From: Lineus longissimus
Taxonomy: Eukaryota > Nemertea > Pilidiophora > Heteronemertea > Lineidae
NCBI RefSeq assembly: GCF_910592395.1
Contig: NC_088323.1
Location: 1,984,001 to 2,048,000, forward strand
Direction: 5' to 3'
DNA: 64,000 nt
Shown here: positions 50,919 through 61,585 of the stretch, piece after piece
How positions within the stretch are numbered: the stretch's first letter is position 1
Layout: each line of letters opens with the position of its first letter
Position numbers and translations under genes: made by a program
Notes under the pieces: model-generated
Told to the model about the DNA's origin: nothing
Database searches by the model: none
What the model saw: the letters and a program-made list of their open reading frames with translations, nothing else

Positions 50919-53900
50919 TCAATTCAATGTTGGCGATGAGAAGAAGTGTCTCGGTCCGGTTCTTGTTCTCGATGTCCTGAAGAGGGAGAAAAACATGTAG
51001 TATTAAAAGGATCAAGTCACAACCAAAAGGTGCAGTTTCTAAGTGGACACCTCTGTTAATAGCAGAACACCCACCCTACAATGTACTTTCCAGTTTCAAC
51101 CAGGCTGGTCAAACTAGAATAAATTTTTAACATGCCGAAATGAGCAACTAGGGAAGGATCATGCAAGGCGATTAAAACATGTGTATAATTTCTGGATCAT
51201 GCAACTTCAGCGTTATTCATGCTCAGGAAAACCAGCCATAGGAATCTTAACGGTTTAACAGGAAAGAAAAGCAGCGATACATGCATACGAAATCTGTCAA
51301 CTCACTTTCTGTCTTTCCCATTTCTGCAGACAAAATGGCAAGAAAGAGATCAAACACTGCAACACGTTTACCGAAAGGTATTCACTCGAGCGGTTCACAG
51401 TACAATGGACAATTATCTGCCGACCTGCATTTCATTTTCAGTCAAGTTACGTAACTTTTACTGAGAAATTTGACACTTACATGTATTACAAAGAAGGGAA
51501 ACTGATGTAAGAATGGAGTAAAACATACCTGGGAGTTACACCAAAGACTTCTTGAGCTTTCTTGGTCATGCTTCCATTGACTGGACCGAGCATACTAGAT
51601 GGAACTAGAAAAGAAACAAGGATAGATTTTATAAGAAAAAAAATGATATTCAATGGGCCACAAGAGGCGTTAGCCACACACAATGACTTAAAGTAAGTTT
51701 GAAACAGATTTTCTAACTGCAAGATCAGTGTCTCAGTGATTTTTCTCAATCAAGTAGTCCAACAAATTCAATCAAATTCTGCGGCCAGTTTTAAAAACCA
51801 TACAACTTTCTGGCTCACATATTTTACCTACCTCTTAGTTCTGGGGTGTGGACATCAGTGCGGACAAAATTGAGAGATCGTAGGTTGATACCGTCATCTT
51901 CCACGTTGATAAAATTGGCCCAATAATCAGAAGTGATGGTCATGAGTAAATCCACAACCTGAAAGAAAAATGAGATTACAATCGTTAGACGAGGAAGGCG
52001 CCTGGACTTAAAACTATGAATTTCCTTTATCCTCCTTGGGGTACCGAAATAAATGTAACAGACAATCAAAGAATCTCGGTTATATGTTTGAAAGTAAATG
52101 CCTTCATCCTATTCATACTTTAAAATGAAAACATACCATGGCTTGTTTCTTGGTTTCGTTGATCATCTGCATCGGTTCAGGTTCAGGGGTAGAATAACCC
52201 ACGATAGTTGGTCCAAACACCTTGGCCAAGTTGCTGATTGGCATTTTGCACTCGGGGCAATCTGCAACGCTGGAAAAGGCATCAGAAAAGCATGTCAATT
52301 TCGCCCTATACAACGTAGAAGTGGGCAGTCCACAAGGTCATTATTTAAAGACCTTTAGCAGGCACTGACACAATGCTTGTGGCCTTGGGAAAGTCACCTT
52401 ACTTTTTCAAACAGTTTCCTTTGTATGTGTCTAAATTATCTGCACTGCTTCAACTGAGAATCAGTAATGATGTTTGGATGAGGACAGGCAGACCTTGGAG
52501 TGGTTACAATGTACTTACCGCTGTAAATGAAGTATTAGATAAGCCATGGTGTCTCTGTTAGGCTGTGGGAGTTCACTGACGGCTTGGTAAACGTGACACA
52601 GCGCTTCATCTTTGTCATTCAATTCCGTTGCGTGGACGAAGTCTTTCCAGAGATCGAAGGTGACGAGGGGCTCCCTCAGACCTCGCAGGAACGACTTCAT
52701 GCAGCCGCAGATCACATGGATGTCATCGATGGCAGACTGAAACCGAGAATAATCGGATACTTTCAACTGGTGTTGTCCAGTAGTTTTTTTATCATGCTTT
52801 TTGATTGTATGGTCATGGGTTCTGACAGAAATGATGTGGAATTGGCATGGATTTCATTGATTTATCAAATAATATGTAGCCAGAGGACTAAGTCCCAATC
52901 AAATATTATGATACTTACCAATTTAGGAACGCCTTTCTTGTGCAAAAATTTCTCCTTAAGCTCCCTGATTTCTTTGTCCGAACCTGGCACTCGATAGAGG
53001 CCTGGCTCAGCTAGGCCGCGCTGTTCTACCTCTCGTATACAGTGAATCTACAAGAATGAACAAGTGAGAAACAATAGGAGTGGATGCATTCCATGTGATG
53101 TTGAGACTAAAGAGATGAAGAAGATATCAAATACATGTAGGTCTGTGTAACTGTAACCTACAGGCAGTTGATGCTATTTCCACGATATTTGGCTGTGACA
53201 ATGTAGTGATTGAGAAAAAGTTAGGAAGGAAACAACAATGTTCTTACCACTAAAGCAGGTACCATAGGAGCTTCGTTTGATGCATAATCTGCTACGACTC
53301 CCTGAAAAAAACAAAATGTATTTCACTGCAAATCCTCAATACAACAGCTGAGTGAATGGCATTGGACACATTACAACAAGACACGCAGGACAGTAGCATT
53401 GGCACTGGACATGGCAGTAAGTAGAGCAATATAGCAAACCTACTTCTTTTCATTGATGCAAACCAAATGATGCCACATTTTTTAATCCGATTCCAAAGTA
53501 TACAATCAGGTCTTTCAATTACGCGTACTCCTTTACACCTTGTAATTTTTTTGCCTATTTTGGGGATGTACTTTTTGCTCCATTCACCCTAATTTGGGGA
53601 CATTTTGGTACGGCAACCTGATAAAAATATTCAGAATTTCAGCGGCCAAAACTTAAAGGACGTGTCCCTGAAATTGCAGTTTCTACCAGAAAATGACATA
53701 CTTTGGGGTTTTGGGCAGTAAGTTGGGGGAAAAGGAGCATAATTGAGCATTTTGATGTGCAAAATATGCTTCAGGGAGGTCAGATACCCCTAGAAACAAA
53801 AACAAAATTCAAAAAAAAAAATTTGTGAAAAAAATTTTTTTTTGAATTTTTTTTTGTTTTATATTTTTATGCTAATTTTGGGAAATATTTTGGCTAATTT

Positions 53901-56900
53901 GGGGACATGTGGCGCCCCCTACACCGTATAACGGTGTAGAAACCATGCAATTGAAAGGCCTGACAATCTCTCTCAAGAGACAAACCTGTTCACCGAACAC
54001 CGTCTCCTGTCTAAGGGCTCTATTAAAGGGGGCATGTCGGAGCAGATGTACATCGACATGGAAGCACTTACCATTTCCTTCTTGCTGGTGCCAGGTGTCG
54101 CCGGTGTGTTGGGTACACATGGAAGTGGCACCTTGTCTTTGCAGTCGATGTGAGCGGTTGTCCGACAATCGCGACACCTCAAAGCCTTGCTGCCAAAACC
54201 TATTCTCTTGTTACACTGAAAACAGAAAACACATAGAATAATGGCAAGACTTGCATGACCCCAATGCTGCCATGCTGTGATCAGGAAAATGTCAGCCCTG
54301 ACACAAGGAGGATACCGCGGTGACGTCACGGCTTTTCCAAGATGGCGCTGCATATTGTAAACAAACTCGATCCACGGCCAAGGGAAAATCAAGTCATCAA
54401 AAAAGTTAGATTTTTCGCATCAAATCAGAGTTATCAGTACTTTTCTGCTATGAAATAAGTCTTCAGACAATAAGCTATCATTTGAATAATGAAAAGTGCT
54501 GTTTTGATGGGGAAAAATAGGGTTTTTTAAACCAAATAGCCGGCACCGATCTTCCAAAATTAGCGATGGTTTCAAAACAGTCTCCCAGATATGGGGCAAT
54601 CTCTTCATTATCATAATGGGATTTGGAGGCATGTTTACAGATTTTACAAGTTCGAGACCTGTAATACCTAAAACTCGCATAGATCCCCATAGATCCCCTC
54701 TATTTGTCGAGTTAGCGCCCCTGTAAGATCATGCATTTTCGGACACTAGAACGAAATCTTCCTGCGGATATCGCGGTTTCGGTGATGATTTAAGGAGAAA
54801 TTGACTGTTCTTGGAGTTGTATGGGACAGAAATGAGTTCATACTTCATGAATACATGAATATATTATGATATGGGCGGGCTTCTAAGTCAAAACAATAAC
54901 AAACTCAACTTCATCTCTACCGTGTATGGCGTAGTGCATTGCCTAGTGTATTTCGTAGTGTATTTTAGCGGAGACATTATTTCCGCACTTTGGCCACGGC
55001 AAACGTCTTTTTTATTCGTGGAAGTTAATCTGCTATGTAAATTTTATTCTACACAGGAAGAATCCATACTAGGTATTGCAATATTTCATGTCTATTGGTG
55101 TTTTTGTGTACAGGAGCGCACCAAACAGTGAGACGTGGAGATGTGTCCAGTGCTGGTGCTCTCAGTAGACTGAATCTGATTGGCCATAGCGATCACTAAT
55201 ATGGGTCGGGATCACGTGATGTGACGTCACCGCGGTATCCTCCTTGGCCCTGACAAGGCCTCCAGGGGAAATTCACCGGAATGTAGTTTCATATTCTGGC
55301 AGATACACCTCCCCTCTCAAGCAAACGGGCCAAAGGTCTTTTTGGTCGGCAAATTAAGCATTCTAATCCAAGCACTTTACCTTAGTGGTTGATAGCAGCA
55401 TATACCATTCAAAACAATCTCTAGTCAACTGGCACATCTTACAACATCTGCCCAAATATCAAACAAAGAAATACAACACTGTTTAGCTTTTACGCCTTGA
55501 TCCTTACCACTCCACATGATTCGATCCTCAGGATGGACTTGGTAACAAACAGATGACCCTTATTGAGGCGGCCTGCTGAGCTGTATGTACGGATGAGGAC
55601 AGGCGAGCCGGGTGTCGTTTGTTTCTTGGTCTCTTGGTTTGTCTTATCTTTGAGGATGCCCCGTGGATTGTTGCTATTAGAGTTAGTGTTGTCATCATTG
55701 TGACCATTGGCTGAAAAGATAGTGTTATAAATATCAGTCATTTGACTTGCAATCGGGTCAACATTTCAGGGGAAAGTATTTAATTTCGCAGTCCAGGCAG
55801 GTTTTGTCGACATATTCTTCTGGCTCATCTACCTCACAACAGATGCTGCTCTTGGAGAAGAGTGGAGCCGCAGAGGTGCAATGTGCAGGTCTAAGAGTCT
55901 TAATCAGAGATTGTAATCCTTACATTTCTTTCTTTGATGTCTCTTGGCATCTGTCTGTATTTCAGATGTTGCGGTCATCGTTCCTCCATGCGGGGGGATT
56001 CTGATGGTCGTTGTTGCTGTAATCGAGGTGTTCTGAAGAGAAAAAGAGTACATGCTGAGTTGATAAGTAAATGTGCATCATCCAAGCGTCCTCCGGCTGT
56101 TGGTTTTTAAAAACAATTTTCTTACAATGAAATACGAATAACCGAAAGACTCACTGCTTCTCCACTGGCACTTTTAGTTCTCCGTCTCTTGGAGGAGCCG
56201 TCGCTTTCGTCATCTGACTCCTCGGGCGGTGGAGCAGTGGGCGCCCGACGTCGTTTCCAGCGCCGCCCGCTACGCAGCGAGGATTCATCGAGATCTTCTT
56301 CCGTCTTGTCATAATCTGAATCCAATACAACTGAAGTGTTGGACTCGTTGATTGTGTCGAGCCTGAAAAAAACAATTTGTGACGATGGTTATTTTTCGAA
56401 GATGACAATAAAAGCGAAAGCAAAGAATGACATTGCCTATCACTTCTGGCCTCAAGGGGCCAATTTGGTTCAAATTGCTTTCCCCAGCAAGAAGACGGTC
56501 AATGTGAGAGAGACTTTGCCATAATTACCTTCTTGGCGATACAGGATCCATATTTGATCCATATGGCGAGTTGTGATTGAATGTACTGGTGTTGTTAAAA
56601 TAGGACAAGACACGTTCCCTCTCTTGATCGTTAATCAGACTCTGTCCATGACCTGGTTGTTTCTCTTTCTGAAGTAGGTCCCGGATCAAGGCAATCTGTC
56701 GTTCCTAGAAAGAGAAATAAACGCGTTCGTTTTTACTCCTAAAGCCATGCATCTTCACGTTCGGTAGAATGACTTGTTCTGAACACAATGAAGAACCTTC
56801 TTGTGAGTTAAAAAACATGTGGTCGATTGTTATTGTTGGAAAAGTATGTTCAAACTTACCATACACTCCTTTTCCTGTTCAGCCTTTATCCGTCTCTTCA

Positions 56901-57593
56901 TCTCATGATCAATCTGGCTCCTAAAAATTCAGCAAAGGACAAAATTGTAGGGAATTACATTTGTAGAAGGCACCCTGTTCAAAAGGCCTGTGCCTGATTG
57001 TAGTCTAAACGATTGGAAAAAATGCTTTTGTTAGTAGATGCCATTTACTATTAATAAGGTATCCTCAATGACATTTGCATGCTAAAAGTTTTTGTTTATT
57101 TCATACCTTGCATGCTTTAGTTTCGTATCCAAAGCCTGATTCTCCATCTCCAGTTTTCTGATCTTGTTACTTGTACTACTACTACCCTCCTCCGCCGCAA
57201 GCCATTTCTTTCTACATTGTTCTTGATTCTTCACAAAGGCCATAAACTCTGAATATTTCAACAAAAGAGAGAATAGAAGTTATGCTACAGAACTCATAAC
57301 TCAGTCATAGGTTTTTTTTAGATGAGAATAAGGGTGCAGCACCCTGCTGTGTCTCTATTGTTTGAAGTCGGCTTAGGTTTTCTGACGTATTCTGAGTGTG
57401 CACATTTGATTTGTTTTGGCACAGATTTGTCTTCTTCGAAGTCGTCTATAAATAAGGTTCCGTTGTATGTTAACAACCTAAGAAGTAATCAAGGGCTTTT
57501 CTCACCGGTTTCCACGCCAGCTGTAAGAACATTGGCATTCCTGACTAAATCATCAAATGCTGCCACCAACGATAGGGTATCCTTTGAACCCAT
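50919..57593 (-). CDS. RACGAP1: Rac GTPase-activating protein 1 (centralspindlin subunit)
   Basis: RACGAP1 (CYK-4/MgcRacGAP) pairs with the kinesin MKLP1 to form centralspindlin at the midzone in cytokinesis. Minus-strand exons: 57593-57506, 57248-57107, 56920-56860, 56704-56529, 56362-56155, 56032-55924, 55710-55508, 54215-54072, 53301-53248, 53047-52919, 52766-52519, 52269-52137, 51958-51832, 51604-51529 and 50976-50919. All phases agree; the product is 651 residues, near the usual 630. The N-terminal coiled coil includes ALDTKLKHARSQIDHEMKRR. A Ser/Arg-rich region follows. The C1 zinc finger (about 314-363) keeps H-x12-C-x2-C, with the first His in GHLFVTKSILRIESCG. RhoGAP (about 380-570) has GLAEPGLYRVPGSDKEI with the arginine finger at about 414 and NLAKVFGPTIVG. 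The tail ends GPRHFFSSPTLN, like the human ending. A 5' UTR acceptor lies 9 bp before the ATG. Confidence 0.96.
53506..53963. mobile_element. MITE-like element with short terminal inverted repeats
   Basis: The ends TCAGGTCTTTCAATT (53506-53520) and AATTGAAAGGCCTGA (53949-53963) are inverted copies with one mismatch, and a TACACC block sits just inside each. The 458-bp interior is AT-rich with homopolymer A/T runs and no coding frame. It lies in the RACGAP1 intron between the C1 exon and the next exon. Target duplications are unclear, so the class is not assigned. Confidence 0.6.
54304..55246. mobile_element. Non-autonomous DNA transposon with 26-bp TIRs and 9-bp target duplication
   Basis: The 26-bp sequence at 54304-54329, beginning CAAGGAGGATACCGCGG, is exactly the reverse complement of 55221-55246. 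Both ends are flanked directly by GCCCTGACA (54295-54303 and 55247-55255), a perfect 9-bp target-site duplication. The element is 943 bp and has no transposase-like frame. It sits in the intron that interrupts the C1 zinc-finger coding region of RACGAP1. A 9-bp duplication suits Mutator-like or Merlin-like elements; the superfamily is inferred. Perfect TIRs and duplication suggest a young insertion. Confidence 0.9.
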
Positions 57594-57930
57594 CTTTGGT
57601 TACTGAAACAAAGAAACGGAAAGACGTTTTATTTACCCCGACCTGAGATCATGAGCAAAAGCAACACATGCACTGCTTCTAATCTAAACACAAAGCGTGG
57701 GGTATGCACATGTATGTATGTATATACAATGCATGCATGCGATGCACGCCCCGGAAAAAAGGATCGCCAAAGTCAAGCATTATTTAGTCGTTGTTGAACT
57801 GATCTCCATAACGATTCTTACATATTTGTCTTCTACAGTATACAACACACGCACCTGAAGTGATATCTATGCCTTTTATTTATTCGTATTTATATTAAAC
57901 GATAAAATAGGACATTTCGGCTATTTAAAA

Positions 57931-57976
57931 TTTTCCCGGCCGTTTTGAAAATACAGGAAATAGTATTTCAGCCAAT
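57931..57976 (-). promoter_or_regulatory. RACGAP1: Candidate cell-cycle promoter of RACGAP1
   Basis: About 340-380 bp upstream of the RACGAP1 ATG are an E2F-like TTTTCCCGGC (57931-57940), a CHR-like TTTGAA (57944-57949), and a CCAAT box in GCCAATCAGAGCG (57972-57976). Such CHR, E2F and CCAAT combinations mark late cell-cycle genes in animals, and RACGAP1 is one of these. The arrangement is visible; promoter activity is inferred. Confidence 0.4.
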
Positions 57977-57999
57977 CAGAGCGCGAGATTCGATGGCTC

Positions 58000-59060
58000 A
58001 GCGCCATCTTCTGGGAAATGGGTAAAGCTAATTTTATACTACAGGGTTATTCACAAACAATGCAACCTGCATTTGTTAGTTTTGTGTCGGAAAAGCCATT
58101 ATCATGTGCATTCGTCACAAATGAATAAGCTAAAATCGCTATTAGTTAGGAACAACACACTTAAATGGTAGTTTGTAATTAATAACAGCAATGGCATGCG
58201 CATACATCATAAAAGTTGATGTCACTGCCCAGATCAAGGTCTCATTAGGGAGGGTTTTTTTGTATTCATGCGCGGCCAAGCCCTAGCCGTAGTTTCTAAA
58301 CAATCATTGATTTTTTGGTCGTCACAGTACGCCAGTGTTGATTTAGCAGTTCTTTTGGCAAAGGCATGTTTTTGGAGTTTCTGAAACCTAGAGCGCTACT
58401 CAATAGGCGGCTAACAAGAAACTACACATTTCACTCTTGTTGCCGACGTATGTGTACACTGAACTTGGGATGCGCGTCGGCCCCGTGTTGAAATGCCGTC
58501 GAGTGCCAGTTGGTGCGTTTTTCGCTGATTTGTGCAAAATTCAACATATCTCAAAAGTTCAATGGTTGACCCTCGATTTTTTTATTTTTTTGTGTAGCGT
58601 AAGCAACTGTCTTTCACGGGAGAATGGTCACTGTAAGAATTATTCAGTAAGAAATGTATAATATTTGGGGTTTTCCGTGATTGTCCGGCCCAATTGGCAA
58701 TATTGCCATTTGGCAATATTGCCATTTGGGATGATAAACAGAGCTAGGAGCAAATGTGATGCTTATGATTTGTTTAAAGAAATAAAATGCCCGATTTAAC
58801 ATCCTGCAGAATCAGGGAGAACGGGCGTTTCCAGTGATATACGACACAAGTGGGCTGTCCTCATGTAATCACTTTGGAAACGCATTTTAAAATAGATGTA
58901 ACGTCCTGTAAATGGGGCACGTCATCATCGCGAGACCCAAGTCGTCGGCACGAAGGTGACGTCATAAATCAGTCCTAGTTCCCATCTACTTGCGCCCTTG
59001 ACAACCATCACGTCACAGCGGAAATGCATGCCCACGTGCCAGACGGGTGGCTCGGAGTCG
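58000..59060. other. Divergent intergenic region, RACGAP1 / CUB-LDLa gene
   Basis: About 1.5 kb separates the two start codons. It contains two copies of the palindrome GGCAATATTGCC (58696-58707 and 58712-58723), a consensus CRE TGACGTCA (58957-58964), and an AT-rich TTTAAAAAC just before the plus-strand start, possibly TATA-like. No coding region was recognised. Confidence 0.45.
58957..58964. promoter_or_regulatory. Consensus CRE (TGACGTCA)
   Basis: A perfect CREB/ATF palindrome 117 bp upstream of the CUB-LDLa start codon. A related CACGTCACAGC follows about 45 bp downstream. Regulation of the plus-strand gene is inferred from position. Confidence 0.35.
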
Positions 59061-59080
59061 GAATTTAAAAACTGAACAAA

Positions 59081-61192
59081 ATGTTGTCTGATTATGTTCG
59101 ACCCCTATTTTATTTCCTCCTCCTCTTCGTCTGGGTCGGACGTACACAAGGATCCGTATGGAAGATGCAACGGGAATTATTCATGCAGACAATGCCCCCA
59201 AGCAATTGTTATCATCCGCAAAATAGACCCAACAACCACACCGATTTATCAGCCAAAATCCAATCACATTATGGCTTCCCGCTGGTTGTCAACAAGTACA
59301 AGGCTAACACAAATTGCACCATTCATATAACTGCGATGCCAGGTATGATATATTACGATTTAAGATACTGTAGAACCCCCCCCCCCCCTCATCCCTATTA
59401 ATTCAGTATGGAACAATAGGCCTACAGACCATCCTACCTCGTATACAAAACCCTGAGACAACCCAGTACAATCCGCTGGGAAGGGTGGCTGTTCCGAAAT
59501 ATCGAGAGGCGGAGTATATTTAAAACCACGTATTACGTAGGAGTGGATGTCGCAGTGGACCGAACCCGGGAGTTTAATTTCGTCATCCTCGGACGACTGA
59601 AGCCGAGTGCATTTGACATCGGTCGCTTTTCTTTTCTAGGAAATCTGATCACGATTTTCTTCAGGGGCAACTTCTCAATGCAGTCTACGCCATGTTTTCC
59701 CAAGTCTATGATGATGCCGACACGCCCGCCATGCTCTTGCAACGATACGCTTACTTTCCTAGAGACGGCGGCTGACGGGAAAGTGGTCCAGGAGATAGTG
59801 TACTGCGAAGAGAATCGTAAGTATGGAGATCTATACCTGACCATCCTCGAAAATCCAGAGTCAGTCGTGGTGCCGAGTGTTGGCCTGAGCTTCAGGATGG
59901 CCTGACATTGATGACAGACAATAAATGGGGGGGGGGGGGGGGGGGGAGGGATCAGTAAAGTCACAGCCTTGGGACATTGGGAAATGATGCAAGTAACAAC
60001 CTACGTTCGAATGTTGATTTGATATGGCAGTTTTATTGAGATGGGACCATCGTTTATGAGGGTGTGGCTCACCGCAGTTGCCACAACAACAATCCTTCGA
60101 TTTCGCAGCCATCGTGAGCAGGACTTTCTTGTTTTCAGCTCCAACAGTGCCGTACGACAGCGTCACCCCAAATGTCTCTGTCACACTCATGACAGACGCT
60201 CTTCACCAAGGCGTAGGGTTCGAGCTCCTTTGGACTCAGTACAGGCCATCGGACAACAATTGTACAGAGGAGGAGTTCTTATGCGACGGAAATCGGTAGG
60301 AATCGCAGATTACATGGGAAGCTTCGAAACTGCTGATGAAGTTTGAATCAAGCTCGGTCATTACAAATCGTCCAATATTGTTTACATCAACGGTCGCTCT
60401 CCGTTAAAACAGAATGCAAAGCCTCTCTCGATAGAGCTCGAAATGGAAGATCGTGCTGTGGTTCGCAATGAGTAGAAGCCCGTGGTTCCGCAGTAGTCTT
60501 GAGAAAAATCAATTCCTGAACTATCCAGAGTGATAGTATGGCCGACGCTGATCATATCCGGGTCGCGTCCTGATGCGTTTCTGAATTTGTCTTCAGGTGT
60601 CTCCCCGGCGCGTTGAAATGTGACGGTGAGAAGCAATGCTACGACGGAGCAGACGAGATGGAAGAAGTAAGTTCTACCCTGTGTCTGAAATAATGCGACA
60701 GATGGGTCAACAAGTGATTCAAGACAGTGTCTTTTAGTCACTGCCGCAACAGAAAAACACTTGTCTCCAGTGGTTATCTGGTATAATTGCGCTGGTACCG
60801 TTAGCTTCATTGAATCACTATACTGAACATGATGATGATGCATCGGAACTAGCTAACAGGTATGATAATTATTGTCTTCGTCTTGTTAGTTTGGCTGCGC
60901 CACCGTCGACAGATCGGACTTGGGCATCCCAATGTCCATCCTACTTTATGTGACTATCACCTGCGGCTGCATCCTCCTCGCCGCGGGTCTCTTCTTCTTG
61001 GTGATCACCCCCTGCACATTCTACAGCTACAGATTACAGAGAGCCTGCCGGAATCTCTCAAACATGGGAGTCCGCGTCACCAAAGCCGCGCTAGCCGCAG
61101 AAAGGGAATATGCGAATATTTCGAACGCCGCTCCGGACACACGGAGCCAAGATGATTTAAGATTTTCAGAAATTGAAGCTGTACTGATGTAA
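59081..61192 (+). CDS. Type I membrane protein with CUB and LDLa domains
   Basis: Exons 59081-59342, 59640-59816, 60139-60295, 60597-60666 and 60890-61192 join in phase to 322 residues. Residues 1-24 form a signal peptide (YFLLLFVWVGRTQGS). A CUB domain follows (about 45-180): NCTIHITAMPGNLITIFFRG, CSCNDTLTFLETA, and GFELLWTQY at its end. An LDL-receptor class A repeat with six Cys spans about 188-225 (CTEEEFLCDGNRCLPG, CDGEKQCYDGADEMEE, FGC). A transmembrane helix spans about 238-262 (SILLYVTITCGCILLAAG) and is followed by a 60-residue cytoplasmic tail. This layout recalls NETO or LRP-associated single-pass proteins, but with one CUB it cannot be named. Two features could give variants: an in-frame acceptor at 59540 (33 extra residues) and a stop plus AATAAA if the donor at 59817 is not used. 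Confidence 0.85.
59640..59925 (+). other. Possible alternative terminal exon giving a secreted isoform
   Basis: If exon 2 of the CUB-LDLa gene is not spliced at 59817, translation runs 30 codons further to TGA at 59903-59905, and AATAAA follows at 59920-59925. The product would be about 175 residues, with signal peptide and partial CUB but no LDLa or membrane segment. A run of 20 G lies immediately downstream. Confidence 0.35.
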
Positions 61193-61238
61193 AAAAACAT
61201 TATACCCATCCATTTGTAAAAACAGCATTCTTTTTGTA

Positions 61239-61244
61239 AATAAA
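61239..61244 (+). terminator. Polyadenylation signal AATAAA, CUB-LDLa gene
   Basis: The hexamer lies 47 bp past the stop of the membrane protein in an A/T-rich tail; the short 3' UTR ends before the next promoter region. Confidence 0.6.
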
Positions 61245-61448
61245 AAAATAACCAGTATGTCTTATTCGTTGTGCCTCTGTATCCCTCGTTTCACACTGAC
61301 GCCACTATGTTATAAGTATGTCAGGAGTTTGACTTGGTACAGCAAGTTCTAATCAGCTGGGGGTAGGTTCTCAGTGATACACCTTTCAATGACATCATCA
61401 GCAGAATCGCGTCAAACTCGATGACCGGATCGACAAAAGGTTGGTTGA

Positions 61449-61508
61449 TGACGTCAAATCTTTTGTGACGTAAAGAAGACGTGGCGTCATCGAACGTGTT
61501 GTCGTCAT
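61449..61508. promoter_or_regulatory. Cluster of CRE-like motifs upstream of the coiled-coil gene
   Basis: Four TGACG half-sites or full sites lie within 60 bp: TGACGTCA (61449-61456), TGACGTAA (61466-61473), GGCGTCA (61484-61490) and CGTCA (61504-61508). They lie 80-140 bp upstream of the start codon at 61586. CREB/ATF control is inferred. Confidence 0.4.
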
Positions 61509-61585
61509 GAGGCGCTTGCCAACCACAACGTGAACAGTTTGACAGCAAATCATTTATTTTGATATTTGAAAGTGCTCAGCACAAG

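Noticed and set aside
53800-53870. A/T homopolymer stretches considered as an origin or scaffold-attachment region
   Set aside because: They lie inside a MITE-like element and simple AT richness alone gives no support for such a function.
59094-59330. Second frame with a Ser run in the first CUB-gene exon
   Set aside because: The other frame gives a signal peptide and joins in phase to the CUB domain; the Ser run is a shadow of the Leu-rich signal peptide.
59541-59639. Upstream part of the open frame before CUB-gene exon 2
   Set aside because: The acceptor at 59639 places GNLITIFFRG directly after ITAMP, matching the CUB pattern; the acceptor at 59540 is kept only as a possible variant.
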